Assembly: GCF_963259705.1 (NCBI RefSeq) | Contig: NC_081846.1 | Coordinates: forward strand, 93,880,641-93,944,640 | Direction: 5' to 3' | DNA length: 64,000 bases | Source: Myotis daubentonii | Lineage: Eukaryota; Chordata; Mammalia; Chiroptera; Vespertilionidae | Shown: in pieces, positions 1 through 12,276 of the stretch | Layout: each line of letters opens with the position of its first letter | Numbering within the stretch: position 1 is the stretch's first letter | Translations under genes and position numbers: made by a program | The notes under the pieces: model-generated | The model's database searches: none | The model's input: the letters and a program-made list of their open reading frames with translations, nothing else | Told to the model about the DNA's origin: nothing

Positions 1-185
1 CATATATGCCAGGTCCCTTGAAACAGCAAGGATGGACCGGCTCCCGGCAAAGAGGGTAGCCAAAGAACATATATGCATAGTCCATGGACATAGACAACAC
101 AGTGGTGATGGCCAGGGGCTGGGGGTAGAAAGGCAAAGGGGAGGAAATGGGGAAATTCTGTCTTAATATCAACAACAACAAAATC
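1..185 (+). mobile_element. L1 3'-end fragment
   Basis: Carries the purine-rich 3' UTR block seen in other L1 copies here (CATAGACATAGACAACA...GGTGATGGCC...GGGGAGG), ending in an AACAACAACAAAA tail. Confidence 0.7.
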
Positions 186-2516
186 TAACTTTACATTTAA
201 AGGAACTGGAAAGGAACATCAAACAAAGCCCAAGTGAACAGAAGGAAGGAAATAATAAAGATCAGAGCAGAAATTAACAAAATAAAGTCTTAAAAAAAAA
301 AACAAAAGATTAATAAATCCAAGAGATATTTCTTTAAAAATAATTTAAAAAGATTGACTAATCTTTAACCAGACTCATCAAGGAACAAACAGAGAGGACA
401 CAAATAAATACATCAGAAATGTAAGAGGAGAAATAACAACTGACACTACAGAAATACAAAGTATTTTAACAAAATACTATAAAAAATATATGCCAACAAA
501 TTGGACAAACTGGGTGAAATGGATAAATTTCTAGAAATTCACAATCCTCTGAAACCGAATGAGGAAAATCAGAGAGCCTGAATGGACAGAATACAATGAG
601 TGGAATCGAAGCAGTAATTTAAAAAATCTGATAAATAAAAGCCCTGGACAAGATGGCTTCAAGGAGAATTTACCCAACATTCAAAGAACTAATACTTATC
701 TTTCTAAAACTATTCCAAAAAAAAAAAAATGCAAGAGGAGGGAAGACTCCCAAGCTCATTGTATGAGACAACATTACCCTAATTCCAAAACCAGATAAAG
801 ACACTACAAAGAAAGAAAATCATAGGGCAATATCCCTGATGAACATACATGCAAAATCTTCAACAAAATATTAGCAAACTGGCTCCAGCATTACATTTTT
901 TTAAAAATCACACACCATGTCCAAGTGAGACTTATCTGGGGATGTAAGGTTGGCACACTATCTGCAAGTCAATGAACATGACACACCGCACGCACAGAAT
1001 GGAGGATAAAAGCCATGCGGTCATATCAATAGATGCAGAAAACCATCTGAGAAAAACCAGCACCCATTTATGATAAAAACTCTCCGCAAAGTAGAAATAG
1101 AGGGGTCACATCTCAGTGTAATATAAGCCATATATGACAAACCCACAGCCAACATCACACTCAATGGGCAAAGTCTAAAAGCATTTTCCTGAAGATCAAA
1201 AACAGAACAGGAATGTCCACTTTCACCGCTCTTATCCAACATAGCACTGGCCACAGCAAAAGACAGGAAACATAAATAAAAGGCCTCCAAATAGGAAAGG
1301 AGGAAGTAAAACTGTCATTATTTGCAGATGACATGATATGGTCCATAGAAAACCCTAGGCTCCACCAAAATGATACTGCGTCTAATACATAAATTTGGCA
1401 AAGTAGCAGATTACAAAATTAATATTCAGAAATCAATGGCATTTTTATACACCAATAATGAACTATTAAAAAATAAACTAAGAAACAATCCCATTTACTA
1501 TTCTAACAAAAAATAAGGTACCCAGGAATAAATACATTTAACCAAAGAGGTGAAAGACCTGTACTCAGAAAACTCTCGGACACTGAAGAAATTGAGGAAG
1601 ATACAAGTAAGTGAAGGCATATACTGCATTCATGGATTGGAAGAATTAACATCCTTAAAATTCCATATTATTCAAAGCAACCTATAGACTCAGCACAATT
1701 CCTATTAAAATACCAGTGTCGGGGACATCTGTAATACTGTCAACAATAAACAAATTAACATTACAAAAGAAAAACAAATTTTAAAATACCAATGGCCTAT
1801 TTCACAGATCTATAACAAATATTCCAAAAATTTATATGGAACCAAAAAGACCCCAAATAGCCTCAGCAATCTTGAGAAAAGATTGAGAAAAGAACAAAGA
1901 TGGAGGAATCACAATACTTGATATCAAACTATATACGAGGCCATTGTAATCAAAACAGACTGGTCCTGGCATAAGAACAAACATTATAGAGCAATAGGAC
2001 AAAACAGACAGCCCAGGGATCAGTGCAAACCTATATAGTCAATTAATATTTGACAAAGGAGGCAAGAGCATACAATGGAGTAAAGACAGTCTCTTCAATA
2101 AATGGTGCTGGGAAAATTGGACAGACACATGTAAAAAAAAATGAAACTAGACCACCAACTTACGCCATACACAAGAATAAACTCAAAATGGGTAAAAGAC
2201 TTAAATGTAAGTCAAGAAACTATAAAAATTCTTGAAGAAAACAATAGGCAGTAAAATCTCAGACTTCTCTTGTAGCAATATTTTTGCCAATATGTTTCCG
2301 AGGGTGAGGAAAACACAGAAAATTTTTTAAAATGTGATTACATCAAATTAAAAGCTTCTGCACAGCAAAAGAAACCATAAACAAAAAGAAAAGGGAGCCC
2401 ACTGCATGGGAGGACATATTCGCCAATGATACATTCGATAAGGGGTTAATCACCAAATACATGAACTTAACACCAGGAAAACAAACAAACAATCCAATTA
2501 ACAAATGGGCAAAGGG

Positions 2517-2649
2517 CCCTGGTTGGTGGCTCAGTTGGTTGGAGCATTGTCCTGTACACCAAAGGTTATAGGTTTGATTCCTGGTCAGGGCACATATGTA
2601 GGTTGTAGGTTCAATCCCCAATCTGGGAACATATAGGAGGCAACCAATT

Positions 2650-2703
<54 letters not shown>

Positions 2704-2742
2704 CTTCCTTCCGTCTCTCTCTAAAATTGATAAAAACATACC
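2517..2742 (+). mobile_element. Ves-type SINE (older subfamily)
   Basis: tRNA-like head CCTGGTTGGTGGCTCAGTTG, B box GGTTTGATTCC, a long (CT)n at about 2650-2700 and an AAAATTGATAAAAACA tail. Inserted in the L1. Confidence 0.85.
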
Positions 2743-2768
2743 CCCAAGTGAGGATTTAAAAAACAACA

Positions 2769-2945
2769 CTTGGTCTGGTAGAATTCTCAGTTGGTTAGAC
2801 TAGAGCATTGTCCTGATACCCCAAGGTTGTGGGTTCGATACCACCAGGGCATATACAAGAATCAACCAATGAATGCATAAATAAGTGGAACAACAAATCA
2901 ATGTTTCCCTCCCCCTCTATTCCTCTCTCTAAACTCAATAAAAAA

Positions 2946-2988
<43 letters not shown>

Positions 2989-2990
2989 AA
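2769..2990 (+). mobile_element. Ves-type SINE with (AAAT)n tail
   Basis: Diverged tRNA-like head (B box GGGTTCGATACC), pyrimidine-rich 3' part, then about twelve AAAT repeats at 2940-2990. Confidence 0.8.
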
Positions 2991-3503
2991 ATAAAATTCA
3001 GAAGAGAGAAGAAATTTGACAAAAGAAAAAAAAAGAAAACACAAAGAAAAAATGGGCAAAGGACCTAAAATTTAGGTCCTAAATGGACCCTTCTCCAAAG
3101 AGGACATACAGTTAGCCAATAGACATGAAAAATTCTCAGTCACTAATCATCAGAGAGATGCAAATTAAAACCACAATGAGACACCACCTCACAGGTGGCT
3201 GCCATCAATGAATCAACAAATGACAAGTGCTGGGGAGGATGTGGAGGAAAGGGAACCCTCGTGCACTGCTGGTGGGAATGCAGACTGGGGCAGCCACTGC
3301 AAAAAACAGTATGGAGTTTCCTCAAAAAAATAAAAAATGGAATTGCCTTTTGACCCAGCAATCCCACTTCTGGGAATATATCCTGAGAATTTTAAACACC
3401 AATTTGAAAGAATATATGTTTATTGCAGCTTTATTTACAATAGCCAAGATCTGGAAACAGTCCAAGTGTCTGTCAGTAGACAAGTGGATAAAAGTGCTGT
3501 GGT

Positions 3504-3721
3504 GCCTTAACTGGTTTGGCTCAGTGGATAGAGTGTCGGCCTGCGGAGTGAAGGGTCCCAGGTTCGATTCCAGTCAAGGGCATGTACCTTGGTTGCAGGC
3601 ACATCCCCAGGTGGGGGTGTGCAGAAGGCAGCTGATCGATGTTACTCTCTCATGGATGTTTCTAACTCTCTATCCCTCTCCCTTCCTCTCTGTAAAAAAG
3701 ATCAATAAAATATATTTTTTT
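3504..3721 (+). mobile_element. Ves SINE with target duplication
   Basis: Head ACTGGTTTGGCTCAGTGGAT, B box GGTTCGATTCC, tail AATAAAATATATTTTTT. Flanked by AAAGTGCTGTGGT (3491-3503) and AAATGCTGTGGT (3722-3733). Confidence 0.93.
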
Positions 3722-4184
3722 AAATGCTGTGGTACATTTACACAATGGAATACTACATGGCCATAAAAAAGAAGGAAATCTTACCTTTTGTGATAGTATG
3801 AATGGACTTGGAGAGTATTATGCTAAATTAAATAAGCCAGTCAGAGAAAGACAAATACTATAAGTACTCACTTATATGTGGAATCTAATGCACAAAATAA
3901 ACTGACGAATAAAACAGAAACAGAGGCGTGGATACATGGAACAGACTGACAGCTATCATAGGAGATGGAGGGACTGGATGAAAGAAGGTGACGAGATTAG
4001 CCAAGCGACATATACGCATAGCCCATAGACATAGACAACAGGGTGGTGATGGCCGGAGGAAAAGGGGGAGGAGTGGGGAACCGAGGGGGAGTGGGCAAAG
4101 GGGGGAAATTTGGTGACATCTGTAATAGTGTCAACAATAAAAATAAAGGTTTTAAAAAAGATGCTTAAAAAATAAAAGAGTGGT

Positions 4185-4735
4185 GAAAACTGGCATCCCA
4201 GTCTATTTCCTGATCTTAAGGGACACACTTGTAGTTGTTGCCCATGGAGTCTGGTGTTGGCTGTGGGTTTGTCATCTGTGGCCTTTAGCATGTTGAGGTA
4301 TGCTCCCTCTATTCCCACTTCGCTGGGAGCTTTATCATAAGTGGGTACTGAATTTTCCTGCATCTATTGATATGATCGTGTGATTTTTATCTTTCATTTT
4401 GTTTATGTGATGTATCACATTTTTTAATTGGTGAATATTGTACTAATCTTGCATCCATGGAGTAAATCTCACTTGGTCATGTTCTAGATCTTTTTAATAT
4501 ATTGCTACATTCAGTTTGCTAATATTTTGTTAAGGATTTTAGCATCTATGTTCATCAGGTATATTGGCCTATAATTCTCTTCCTTTTAGTGTCTTTATCT
4601 TGCTTTAGAATTAGAATAATGATGGCCTCACAAAAAGAACTTGGAAGTGTTCCTTCCTCTTGAAACTTGGTCTTTAAGCTTTCAAATGCCTCTTTAGAAT
4701 TATCACAGGAAGAGAAATATAACCCAGAGAACAGT
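4185..4735 (-). mobile_element. L1 ORF2 fragment, opposite orientation
   Basis: The complement reads L1 reverse transcriptase text, e.g. KAPSEVGIEGAYLNMLKA and DDKPTAN, as in other copies in the window. It is head-to-head with the preceding plus-strand L1. Confidence 0.8.
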
Positions 4736-4741
4736 TCCTGC

Positions 4742-4871
4742 TGCCCTGGCTCCGTGGCTCGGTGGCTGGAGCATCGTCCTGTGCACTAGTAGGTCGCAGG
4801 TTTGATTCCTGGTCAGGGCACATGCCCAGGTTCCAAATTCAATCCCCAGTCAGGAGGCAACTGATCAATGT

Positions 4872-4922
<51 letters not shown>

Positions 4923-4957
4923 CTTTTCTCCCTCTCTAAAATCATTTTTTAATTAAA
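4742..4957 (+). mobile_element. Ves-type SINE
   Basis: Head CCCTGGCTCCGTGGCTCGGT, B box GGTTTGATTCC, (CT)n at 4875-4935, then CCCTCTCTAAAATC. Confidence 0.88.
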
Positions 4958-4964
4958 AACAGTT

Positions 4965-5260
4965 ATGGCTTATTATCTTTATTGTTTTCATCCCCCTATT
5001 GACCCCCTCCTCCCCTCTGCCGCCCGTCCAGGCCTTCACCCCACTACTGTCTGTGTCCACGGGCTATGCACATAAGCTCTTCGGTTAACCTTTTCCCTCC
5101 TCCCTTCCCTCTGAGACCTGTCCGTCTGTTCCACGCTTCCATGTCTCTGGATCTGTTTTGTTTGTCAGTTTATTTTGTTCATTAGATTCCACATGTGAGT
5201 GAGATCATGTTCTTGCCTTTCTCTGACTGGCTTATTTCGCTTAACATTAGCGAAATGCTT
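4965..5260 (-). mobile_element. L1 3' UTR fragment
   Basis: Complement of the L1 3' end. CTTCACCCC...CTGTCTGTGTCCA...CTATGCACATA mirrors the plus-strand copies near 4015-4060. Confidence 0.75.
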
Positions 5261-7250
5261 TGAAATAAAGTTTCATGACCACATGTGGGGTACGTATCAC
5301 TACTATCCACCTGGATCTGAAAGTAGCGTCCCTAGTGTTCCTACTGAAGAGTCAATATTAAGGTACAGACAGTGCAGCCAGGTTCTCCCTGGGCCCCACA
5401 TTAGTGTCACTTGGGGAGCTTTTTAGACCAGCAGCCCCAGGCCCTCCGAAGGGCAGAGGACACTTGCAATAAAGAAATAAGAGCTGCCAGGACCAGAACA
5501 GCCTAGTCCTCCCGCGACACCCTCCCCCAGAGAGAGGCTCCCTGGGTGGGGGTGGAGCCTGCAGGGCTCCAGCCTCAAGCCAGTGCCTTGACAGAGCAGT
5601 GGGGCCTGGCGGCAGCGGCCCAGGTAAGGCTGGCCCAGAGTTAGAGTCACCCCCCCCCCCCATGGCGGTGACTTGCTAGGAGTCCCCTGGGGTCAAAGCC
5701 CTGCGGGCTGGAGGACTTCTCTCAGGGGAGAAGAGCAGCAGCCCCGGGGCGTGGGGGAGGGCGGAGCTGCGGGAGGAACCTGCCCAGCCGGGCTCCCTCC
5801 CCAGTTCAGGAGTCCCTGGGATTCCCTCGGCACCCAGAGGTGTCAGCACCCCCAGGCCCCGCCCAGGCCCTGGGAGCCCACCTCCCCTTTGCCCTTCGCG
5901 GCTCATTCTGCAGGAGGGTCCTGGGCCCACCCAGCAACGTGCCCAGCCTGCAGTCCAGGCCAAGGCCCCCCATCTTGGTCATTTTAAGCAGCAGCCAAAG
6001 AAGGGGAGCGAGGCCATGGCTCAGGCCCTGGGAGCGGCCTCGCTGCTCCTGGCCTGACCGCCCTGCTGGAGCGCCCGTGGAGGCTGAAACACAGGGTAAG
6101 TGTTCACACCTTACAAGGCCTGCACCCTGCCCAGACCACTCAGGCTCCGGGAGGGCCCAGGCTTTGGATTAACCTCCCAGTGAGAGGTGCCTTGACCCCA
6201 ATCTGTGCCCTAAACCTGTGTCCAGCCAGCGGGCCCTTAGGAAGTGCTGGGTACCGAGCCCCTGGGACTTGGGGGCCACGCTTAAAGGAGACGAGAACAC
6301 GGCGGCTCCACATGCCTCCCTCCAGGCTTTCGGAGTCCTGCCCGGCCGGTGGGGAACTCACAAGACCCTCTGGAAGCTCATGCGGCCGAGTTTCTAAAAT
6401 CGCACTAAAATGGTGTCTGCCTCTTGCGTCTCACTGGCCTTCGCACGGGTGACGCACAGTCGGTGCTCACTGGGCCTTTGCGCCGCGCAGGCGGCGGCTC
6501 CCACTGCAGGAGTGGTGGCTGGGTCCGCAGACCACACGCTCACATTTCTTAGAAAGTGCAATTCCGCGAAGATTTTCCTTAATGAGGCAGCAAAGGACGA
6601 GGCGTGTTACAGGGCGGCTGGCGGGGAGCACCCTCGCTCACCAGCGCCGGGAGGCGCCTCGGGGCTGCCTGGGGCTCCGCTGGGAGCCAGCCGCACCCGC
6701 TTCCCGGAGAGAGGGGCTGGGCTTGCGTTGAGAGGACTGGCGGACAGTGGGTGTCCCACAGGCATGTGGCGGGTTCCTTGGGAAACAGTGAGCTGTCATC
6801 CCCCAGAAGCGCTGGCGGCGCTGCTGCCAGGGATCCAATGCCAGCGCCGGGGAAGTGAGGAAGCTGCGAGCCAGCATCTGCACCTGGACCCCGGTGGGTG
6901 TTTGAACTCATTCTGAGTAGCTGGGCGGCAGCCTGTGGGATTTGATCTCTGACGCTGTGGGACGGGAAGTGCCCGCAGCGGGGAAGCTGCGTCCCTGCGT
7001 CTCCGCGGCCAGTGGAGGCGGCAGCCGAGGGGAGACCCACGCCCCCCCACCCCCCCCCAGGACGGGGCAGGCCTCCGCTGCCCGGCGCGGGCACTGAGAG
7101 GCGGGCAGGCGTCAAACAGTGCCACTCTTCTTCGCTTGTTTTTGACGCGTAGCTGTTTTTCATATCATTATAAACGTATCACTTAACGCTTATACGCAAT
7201 GGCTTTCTTTTTCGCGAATTAATAAATAAATATTTAAAATTTGAAACTGA
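5261..7250. other. GC-rich unique sequence, no recognised gene
   Basis: No gene recognised. Several overlapping open frames exist on both strands but show no known family and follow from base composition. At 5385-5430 CACATTAGTGTCACTTGGGG resembles a decayed MER5A-like hAT. Confidence 0.5.
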
Positions 7251-7354
7251 TCACTCTCAGTTTCAAACAGGAAATATGTTCACAGATATAAGCCACCTGA
7301 ACAAAGCTCTTTGGTCCTCGGTAACTGATGGCTGCGCAGGCACCTGCCGCGAGC

Positions 7355-7549
7355 TGGAGAGCTGCGGCCTTAACGCACCCGCACCCCGCAGCCTGGAGAG
7401 CTGCAGCGTTAACGCACCCGCACCCCGCAGCCTGGAGAGCTGCGGCCTTAACGCACCCGCACCCCGCAGCCTGGAGAGCTGCGGCCTTAACGCACCCGCA
7501 CCCCGCAGCCTGGAGAGCTGCGGCCTTAACGCACCTGCACCCTGCACCC
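7355..7549. repeat. 39-bp minisatellite, 5 copies
   Basis: Unit begins GGAGAGCTGCGGCCTTAACG and continues CACCCGCACCCCGCAGCCT. Copies are nearly identical. 39 is a multiple of three, so open frames cross it on both strands. Confidence 0.95.
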
Positions 7550-7787
7550 CGCAACCTTCGCCAGCGACACCCGCCACTAGCAGAGCCCCACGACGACCCT
7601 GTCCATGCAGGGCTGCCTGTGGTGCCAACCTTGTGCCCAGCATGGTGCCACTGGCTGCTCAGCCGTTCATGAGCACACCCAGCAGCGGCTGTGGCCAGGC
7701 GGGCGCTGCCGGGTTAGAGGTGGGAGCGGCTCTGAGGAGGGAAATGTGGGGTGCGGGTGGGTGCTGCGCGGCCACAGAGGGCGGCAT

Positions 7788-7835
<48 letters not shown>

Positions 7836-7866
7836 CCCCCCCCGCCCCCGGGAAGGGGGGGGGGCG
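7788..7866. repeat. (CT)n microsatellite with poly-C and poly-G tracts
   Basis: About 20 CT repeats, then C and G runs to GGGGGGGGCGGG. Confidence 0.95.
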
Positions 7867-8082
7867 GGAAAGCCGAGGAAGGAGGCAGGTGTTTGATCCA
7901 CGCGCCTGCTCTCTGCTCCGGTTGCTGGAAGCGGCGAGCTGTCACTGACGCTCAGAGGAGCCCATCGGAAACACCCGCCCGCTTTCCCCACTGGAGCCCG
8001 CGCCCGGGAGTGAGCCCTTTGCTGCGCGCACAGGCGCAGAGGGCGGACGTCCTCAGGCCCGCAGCGTCTGTGCCCTGGCACA

Positions 8083-8790
8083 GGTGAGGGATGGCACAGG
8101 TGGTGGGTGGCACAGGCAACGGATGGCACAGGTGGTGGGTGGCACAGGCAACGGATGGCACAGGTGGTGGGTGGCACAGGCAACGGATGGCACAGGTGGT
8201 GGGTGGCACAGGCAACGGATGGCACAGGGGAGGGATGGCACAGGGGAGGGATGGCACAGGGGGGATGGCACAGGGGAAGGATGGCACAGGGGAGGGATGG
8301 CACAGGTAACAGATGGCACAGGGGAGGGATGGCACAGGTAACAGATGGCACAGGTGGCGGGTGGCACAGGTAACGGATGGCACAGGGGAGGAATGGCACA
8401 GGGGAGGGATGGCACAGGGGGGATGGCACAGGGGAAGGATGGCACAGGGGAAGGATGGCACAGGGGAGGGATGGCACAGGTAACAGATGGCACAGGTGGC
8501 GGGTGGCACAGGTAACAGATGGCACAGGTGGCGGGTGGCACAGGTAATGGATGGCACAGGTGGCGGGTGGCACAGGTAACAGATGGCACAGGGGAGGGAT
8601 GGCACAGGTAATGGATGGCACAGGGGAGGGATGGCACAGGGAAGGATGGCACAGGGGAGGGATGGCACAGGGAGGGATGGCACAGGGGAGGGATGGCACA
8701 GGGAGGGAAGGCACAGGTGGCAGGTGGCACAGGGGAGGGATGGCATAGGTGGCGGGTGGCAGAGATGGCGGGTGGCGGAGGTGATGATGG
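8083..8790. repeat. About 16-bp minisatellite, roughly 700 bp
   Basis: Repeated GGATGGCACAGGGGAG and GGGTGGCACAGGTAAC units of 15-16 bp, about 45 copies, with higher-order pairs. No unit has a stop in any frame, so up to 390-codon open frames run through it (TGEGWHR-like and CAIPPLCHPSPVP-like peptides). These are not genes. Confidence 0.95.
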
Positions 8791-8835
8791 CAGAGGATAC
8801 ACTCTGAAGCAGCTGAGGATGCTGAGGCCAAAGCA

Positions 8836-9617
8836 TAAGAGCCCTCAGTGAAGGAGGCGAATTTGTGTGAATCCTGGTTTATCTGTGTAAGGAGCTCAAG
8901 GCCTATGGTCCATATCAGCTAGTTATTTAGGCCTCATCATGTGAAGAGTTTCATAGCCCCTGAAACCATCAGAGAATCGCTCCTGGTGGCAGGCTCCCAA
9001 GCCTCACTCATCAGAGAATGGCTCCTCCGTGGCAGGCCAGGCCCCCAAGTCTCACTTTGGCACCGGGATTACTCATTAACTTCACCTCAGACATCGAAAG
9101 AGGGAGGTCTGCTATCCCAGGAGCAAGTGGGCGTCATCTCTCCGTCCCTGACATCCCATCACCAGGGGAGAATGTCCTTGGTCCCCGGAGATGCTGTGAA
9201 GGGCTCGGGGGAGAGCACCATGGTGTCTGCAACTGATTTCCACATCACACACACGCACATGCACACGTGCACGCACACGCACGCACACACACTCGTGCAC
9301 ACACATGTACACGCACAAGCACACTGAGAAATAGCCAAGCAAGTGTTACCCCGCTGTGGCTATAGGTGAGGACGAAGTGAGTATTGTTCATTGTACCAAA
9401 CTTTCAATGTGTCTATAAGCTTGAAACTCTTCAAAATTAAAATTGCAGGGAAAAGATCTGGAAGTGAATCCCACAGCCCAGGATTGCCTCTGTCAACCTC
9501 CTGCCAGGAGAAGTTGGGTTTATGGTGGTTCCCCAGCGTCTCCTTGCCCCTCCCCCCACAGTGGCACCTCCTGAGAAATGTAAATGCCGTCCTGACAGGG
9601 GTCCCAGGCTGCACTGC
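8836..9617. other. Unique sequence with CA-rich microsatellite
   Basis: No gene seen. A (CA/GCAC)n tract lies at about 9245-9325. Confidence 0.6.
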
Positions 9618-9828
9618 CTTTTTAATATTTTATTGATTTTGAGAGAGAGATTGGGGAGGAGAGAGAGAACCATCGTGTGATAGTGTAACATCCATCGGCT
9701 GCCTCCCACACGCTCCCTACGGGGGATCGGGCTCGCAAACAGAGCAGGTGACCTTGACCGGAATCCACGCAGCAACCTGTAGCGCACGGACCACATCCAA
9801 CCAACGGAGCCACGCCAGCCAGGGCGCT
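9618..9828 (-). mobile_element. Ves-type SINE
   Basis: Inverted SINE: TTTATTGATTTTGAGAGAGAG at the left, then complement B box GACCGGAATCCACGC and head GCCAGCCAGGGC at the right. Confidence 0.82.
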
Positions 9829-9829
9829 C

Positions 9830-11525
9830 CTGGGTGCAGCGCCCCTCCGCGCACAGCTGGAGCGGTCCGCCCCCAGGAGTCATGGACCTGGAGGGCGACC
9901 CAGGTGGATGACAGCTTCCCCAGCTCCGCCTGAGACGGCCGGGCCAGCAGCCCCACCTAGTGGTGGGACGGGCAACCAGCACCTCCACTGTGGGCCTGGC
10001 GCCCCCAGGCCTCCCCACCCCAGCCCCTCCAGCCCCGCCTGGTCAGACAGCAGGGCAGCGTAGAAAGAGCGTGGGATTTGGAGGCAAACAGCACGCAGAC
10101 GCCAGTAAGAGGCCTCTTAAATCTTTCTCAATAAACAGTTCCCCTTCCTCTTTCCTTTATTTGTTGGAAAAACATTTTTTTTGTCCAGTCGACTTCAGAA
10201 CATTCTGGACTTGGCTGATCGCCTCTCCATGGAGCGCAGCATGCCCCTCTGCGCCTGCTTCCTGTAAACTGGCAGTGGATTGGAGTTACCCACTTCATTT
10301 CGCTGTGCTGTGCGCGCCCCCTGGTCACCTCAGAAGGCTCCTCATGTCTGTCTGTCCATCTGTTATTGAGATTGAGCAGCGGGCGGGGGGTGGCCACGGA
10401 CCTCACTCAGTTCCTCACATCGTGTCCCCGAGGGCCGCACTGTACAGAGGTCACTTCGAGTTGTGTAGCCTCAGTAGTCTTTCCCTTTAGTCTCAAACAG
10501 TGTAACATTGTACCTAGGTTCCAGAAGGTAGTATGTTCACTGCTATGACATAGTTTCGTGTCTAGCTGCACATGTTACAGCACTCACACTAAGGTTGTTC
10601 CGTCACCACCAGACTTCAAGGTCGCTGTAGACTCTAACAAAGACGGCATGTGACGGGGATAATGTTTCTGTTTCATTTAAGGCTCTTTGTGCAGAAGGAC
10701 TAAAGAGGGGGAAAGATGTCTGGTATATGTTACAAGGAAAATAATATTGCATTGATTGTGTAAAAACAATTATGGAATTGAGAATAAGGGTTCAATTATG
10801 ATGCACAGAGAGCGTTATAAAATCCCGTTTGTTTCCTGGGCACAGCCAGCGGCGGGAGGCTGAGCGCCGGGCGTCTGTTTGAATCTCACATGAGCACCGG
10901 CAGCCGGGCTGTCTCTGGGTTGGGCATGAGGAAAAGAACATTGTTTTATCTGTCGTATGTCTGTGTATACATTCATTTTTCCTTGAAATGAGAATGTTCT
11001 AAAGTTACAGTTTTCCATGATGCTTGTCAAATTTTCAGTTCTTATATATCTGTTAGTATTTAGATTTGATTAGAAAACCTAGTTATTCTTAATTTCACCA
11101 ATTTTAATTTTTGAGTATTTCTTTCCAACAGAAACTGGTCCTCTGTTTCTTTGGGAGCTGTGAGCAGGAATGGGAGCCGGGCCTGGAGAGAGAAGCAATG
11201 CTGGTGGTCCTTTAACCCCCAGCTCTTTGCAGGACCTGCGTCTGGTGCTGGGGATTAAGTGCTGCCGTGGTGCTTTCTTCCATGATTGAGCATTTCAGGG
11301 CATTCCTCGTGGTCTCTCCTCAAATTAGAAGCAGTGAGCGGAAGTGGCCTCCTGGCGAGCCTGGCCATCAGACAGCTCAGCTCCCGGCCCCTGAGGCAGC
11401 CGGACCCGCGCACCATGCAGCCACCAGCAGGTGCTGAGTGAGACTGGGAGACAGCACCCAGCTGGGGGGAAGGTGCCTCCGTCGTCTCCTCCACCACTTG
11501 GCATGAGGGTTTCCCAGGCTGCAGA
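9830..11525. other. Unique sequence, no recognised gene
   Basis: GC-rich at the left, AT-richer after 10500. I see no known domain on either strand. Confidence 0.5.
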
Positions 11526-11533
11526 GCCTAGAG

Positions 11534-12268
11534 CGGGGGGGGGGGGGGGACAACCTTTTCGTGAGTGCATGCCAAAACCAGCAAAATCTCTGACTCAAAA
11601 TTCTTCTGCGTGCCAACCCTAATTTTTTGAGAACATGTTTCGCCTACTTGATATCTCTTAAGGTGTACGTATGTGAAGAACCTTGAAGAAATAATAAAAT
11701 TCATTCGAGAGACAAAACCACAGTATATGATAATGAAAAATACATTTTTTTAATGTATACATGTACACTGATAGTCCGACAGAAAACTTTATGACTCTGT
11801 TTGATATTATCAGTGGGACTTGCTGCTGCATCACTGATGACAGAGATTTTGCATCAGTTTTATATTTCGTGACCTTCAGAGATATGCACGAGCTACTACT
11901 TTCATCCGTCAGGCTACTCCTATTATGAGACTTAACAAAATTCATCACTGAGAACAAAGATTCACAAACGTATGTGGATGAAACCAAAACATTGGTCGGA
12001 TCTAGGCAGGCAGGGAGGGTTAAGGCAGAGGCATAGAAACTGCTCTTCCCCTCTCTCGTCAATCCATGTCTATGGTCTTTAAGGTAACTTGTTATATAAA
12101 ATTATTTATTTATCTAAGATGCACCTACACTGAATTTATCTGAAAAATAAAAAAGTTTATATTAAGAAAAAAAATGTAAATGGAAGATTACAAGAGAGGG
12201 TTTCTCGTGCCAGCAAAAGTTACTGGCGTGCCATGTCTGGCACGCGTGCCAGGGGTTGTCCACCCCTG
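11534..12268 (-). mobile_element. hAT transposon with transposase remnant
   Basis: The right end, in complement, is CAGGGGTGGACAACCCCTGG. The left end, GGGGGGGACAACCTTTTC, matches but holds a G run. Flanks are GCCTAGAG (11526-11533) and GCCTAGCG (12269-12276), a 7/8 match to the 8-bp hAT duplication. A 134-codon open frame at 11658-12062 (minus) contains VSSTYVCESLFSVMNFVKS then SSLTDESSSSCISLKV, the layout of the hAT C-terminal dimerisation domain. No DDE or zinc-finger part remains, so it is a deletion derivative. Confidence 0.85.
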
Positions 12269-12276
12269 GCCTAGCG

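Larger units (their letters stand above)
186..4175 (+). mobile_element. Decayed L1, ORF2 to 3' UTR, with three nested SINEs
   Basis: The ORF2 reverse transcriptase region is recognisable: NLINKSPGQDGF near 625-660, and a FADDM-like core near 1319-1333. It runs through the ORF2 C-terminal region (3230-3400) to the L1 3' UTR near 3900-4145. Many frameshifts; no working protein. SINEs interrupt it at about 2517, 2769 and 3504. Confidence 0.85.

Noticed and set aside
3504..3721. tRNA-like head with A and B boxes as a tRNA gene
   Set aside because: It continues into a SINE body and A-rich tail with target duplications, and lacks a full cloverleaf. The same applies to the other Ves copies.
5423..7163. 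Overlapping 100-190-codon frames on both strands as possible genes
   Set aside because: GC-rich DNA with few stops; no recognised domain, no consistent splice pattern, and frames overlap on both strands.
7276..7896. 206-codon plus-strand frame with SLESCGLNAPAPR repeats
   Set aside because: Product of the 39-bp minisatellite plus (CT)n tract; no flanking gene structure and equal openness in other frames.
7659..8836. Minus-strand open frames of 390, 294 and 249 codons rich in CAIPPLCHPSPVP
   Set aside because: They are translations of the 15-16-bp minisatellite in all three frames. The unit has no stop on either strand, so the length carries no coding signal.
9245..9325. CA-rich tract considered as a regulatory or Z-DNA element
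   Set aside because: A common microsatellite; nothing in the sequence ties it to a gene.
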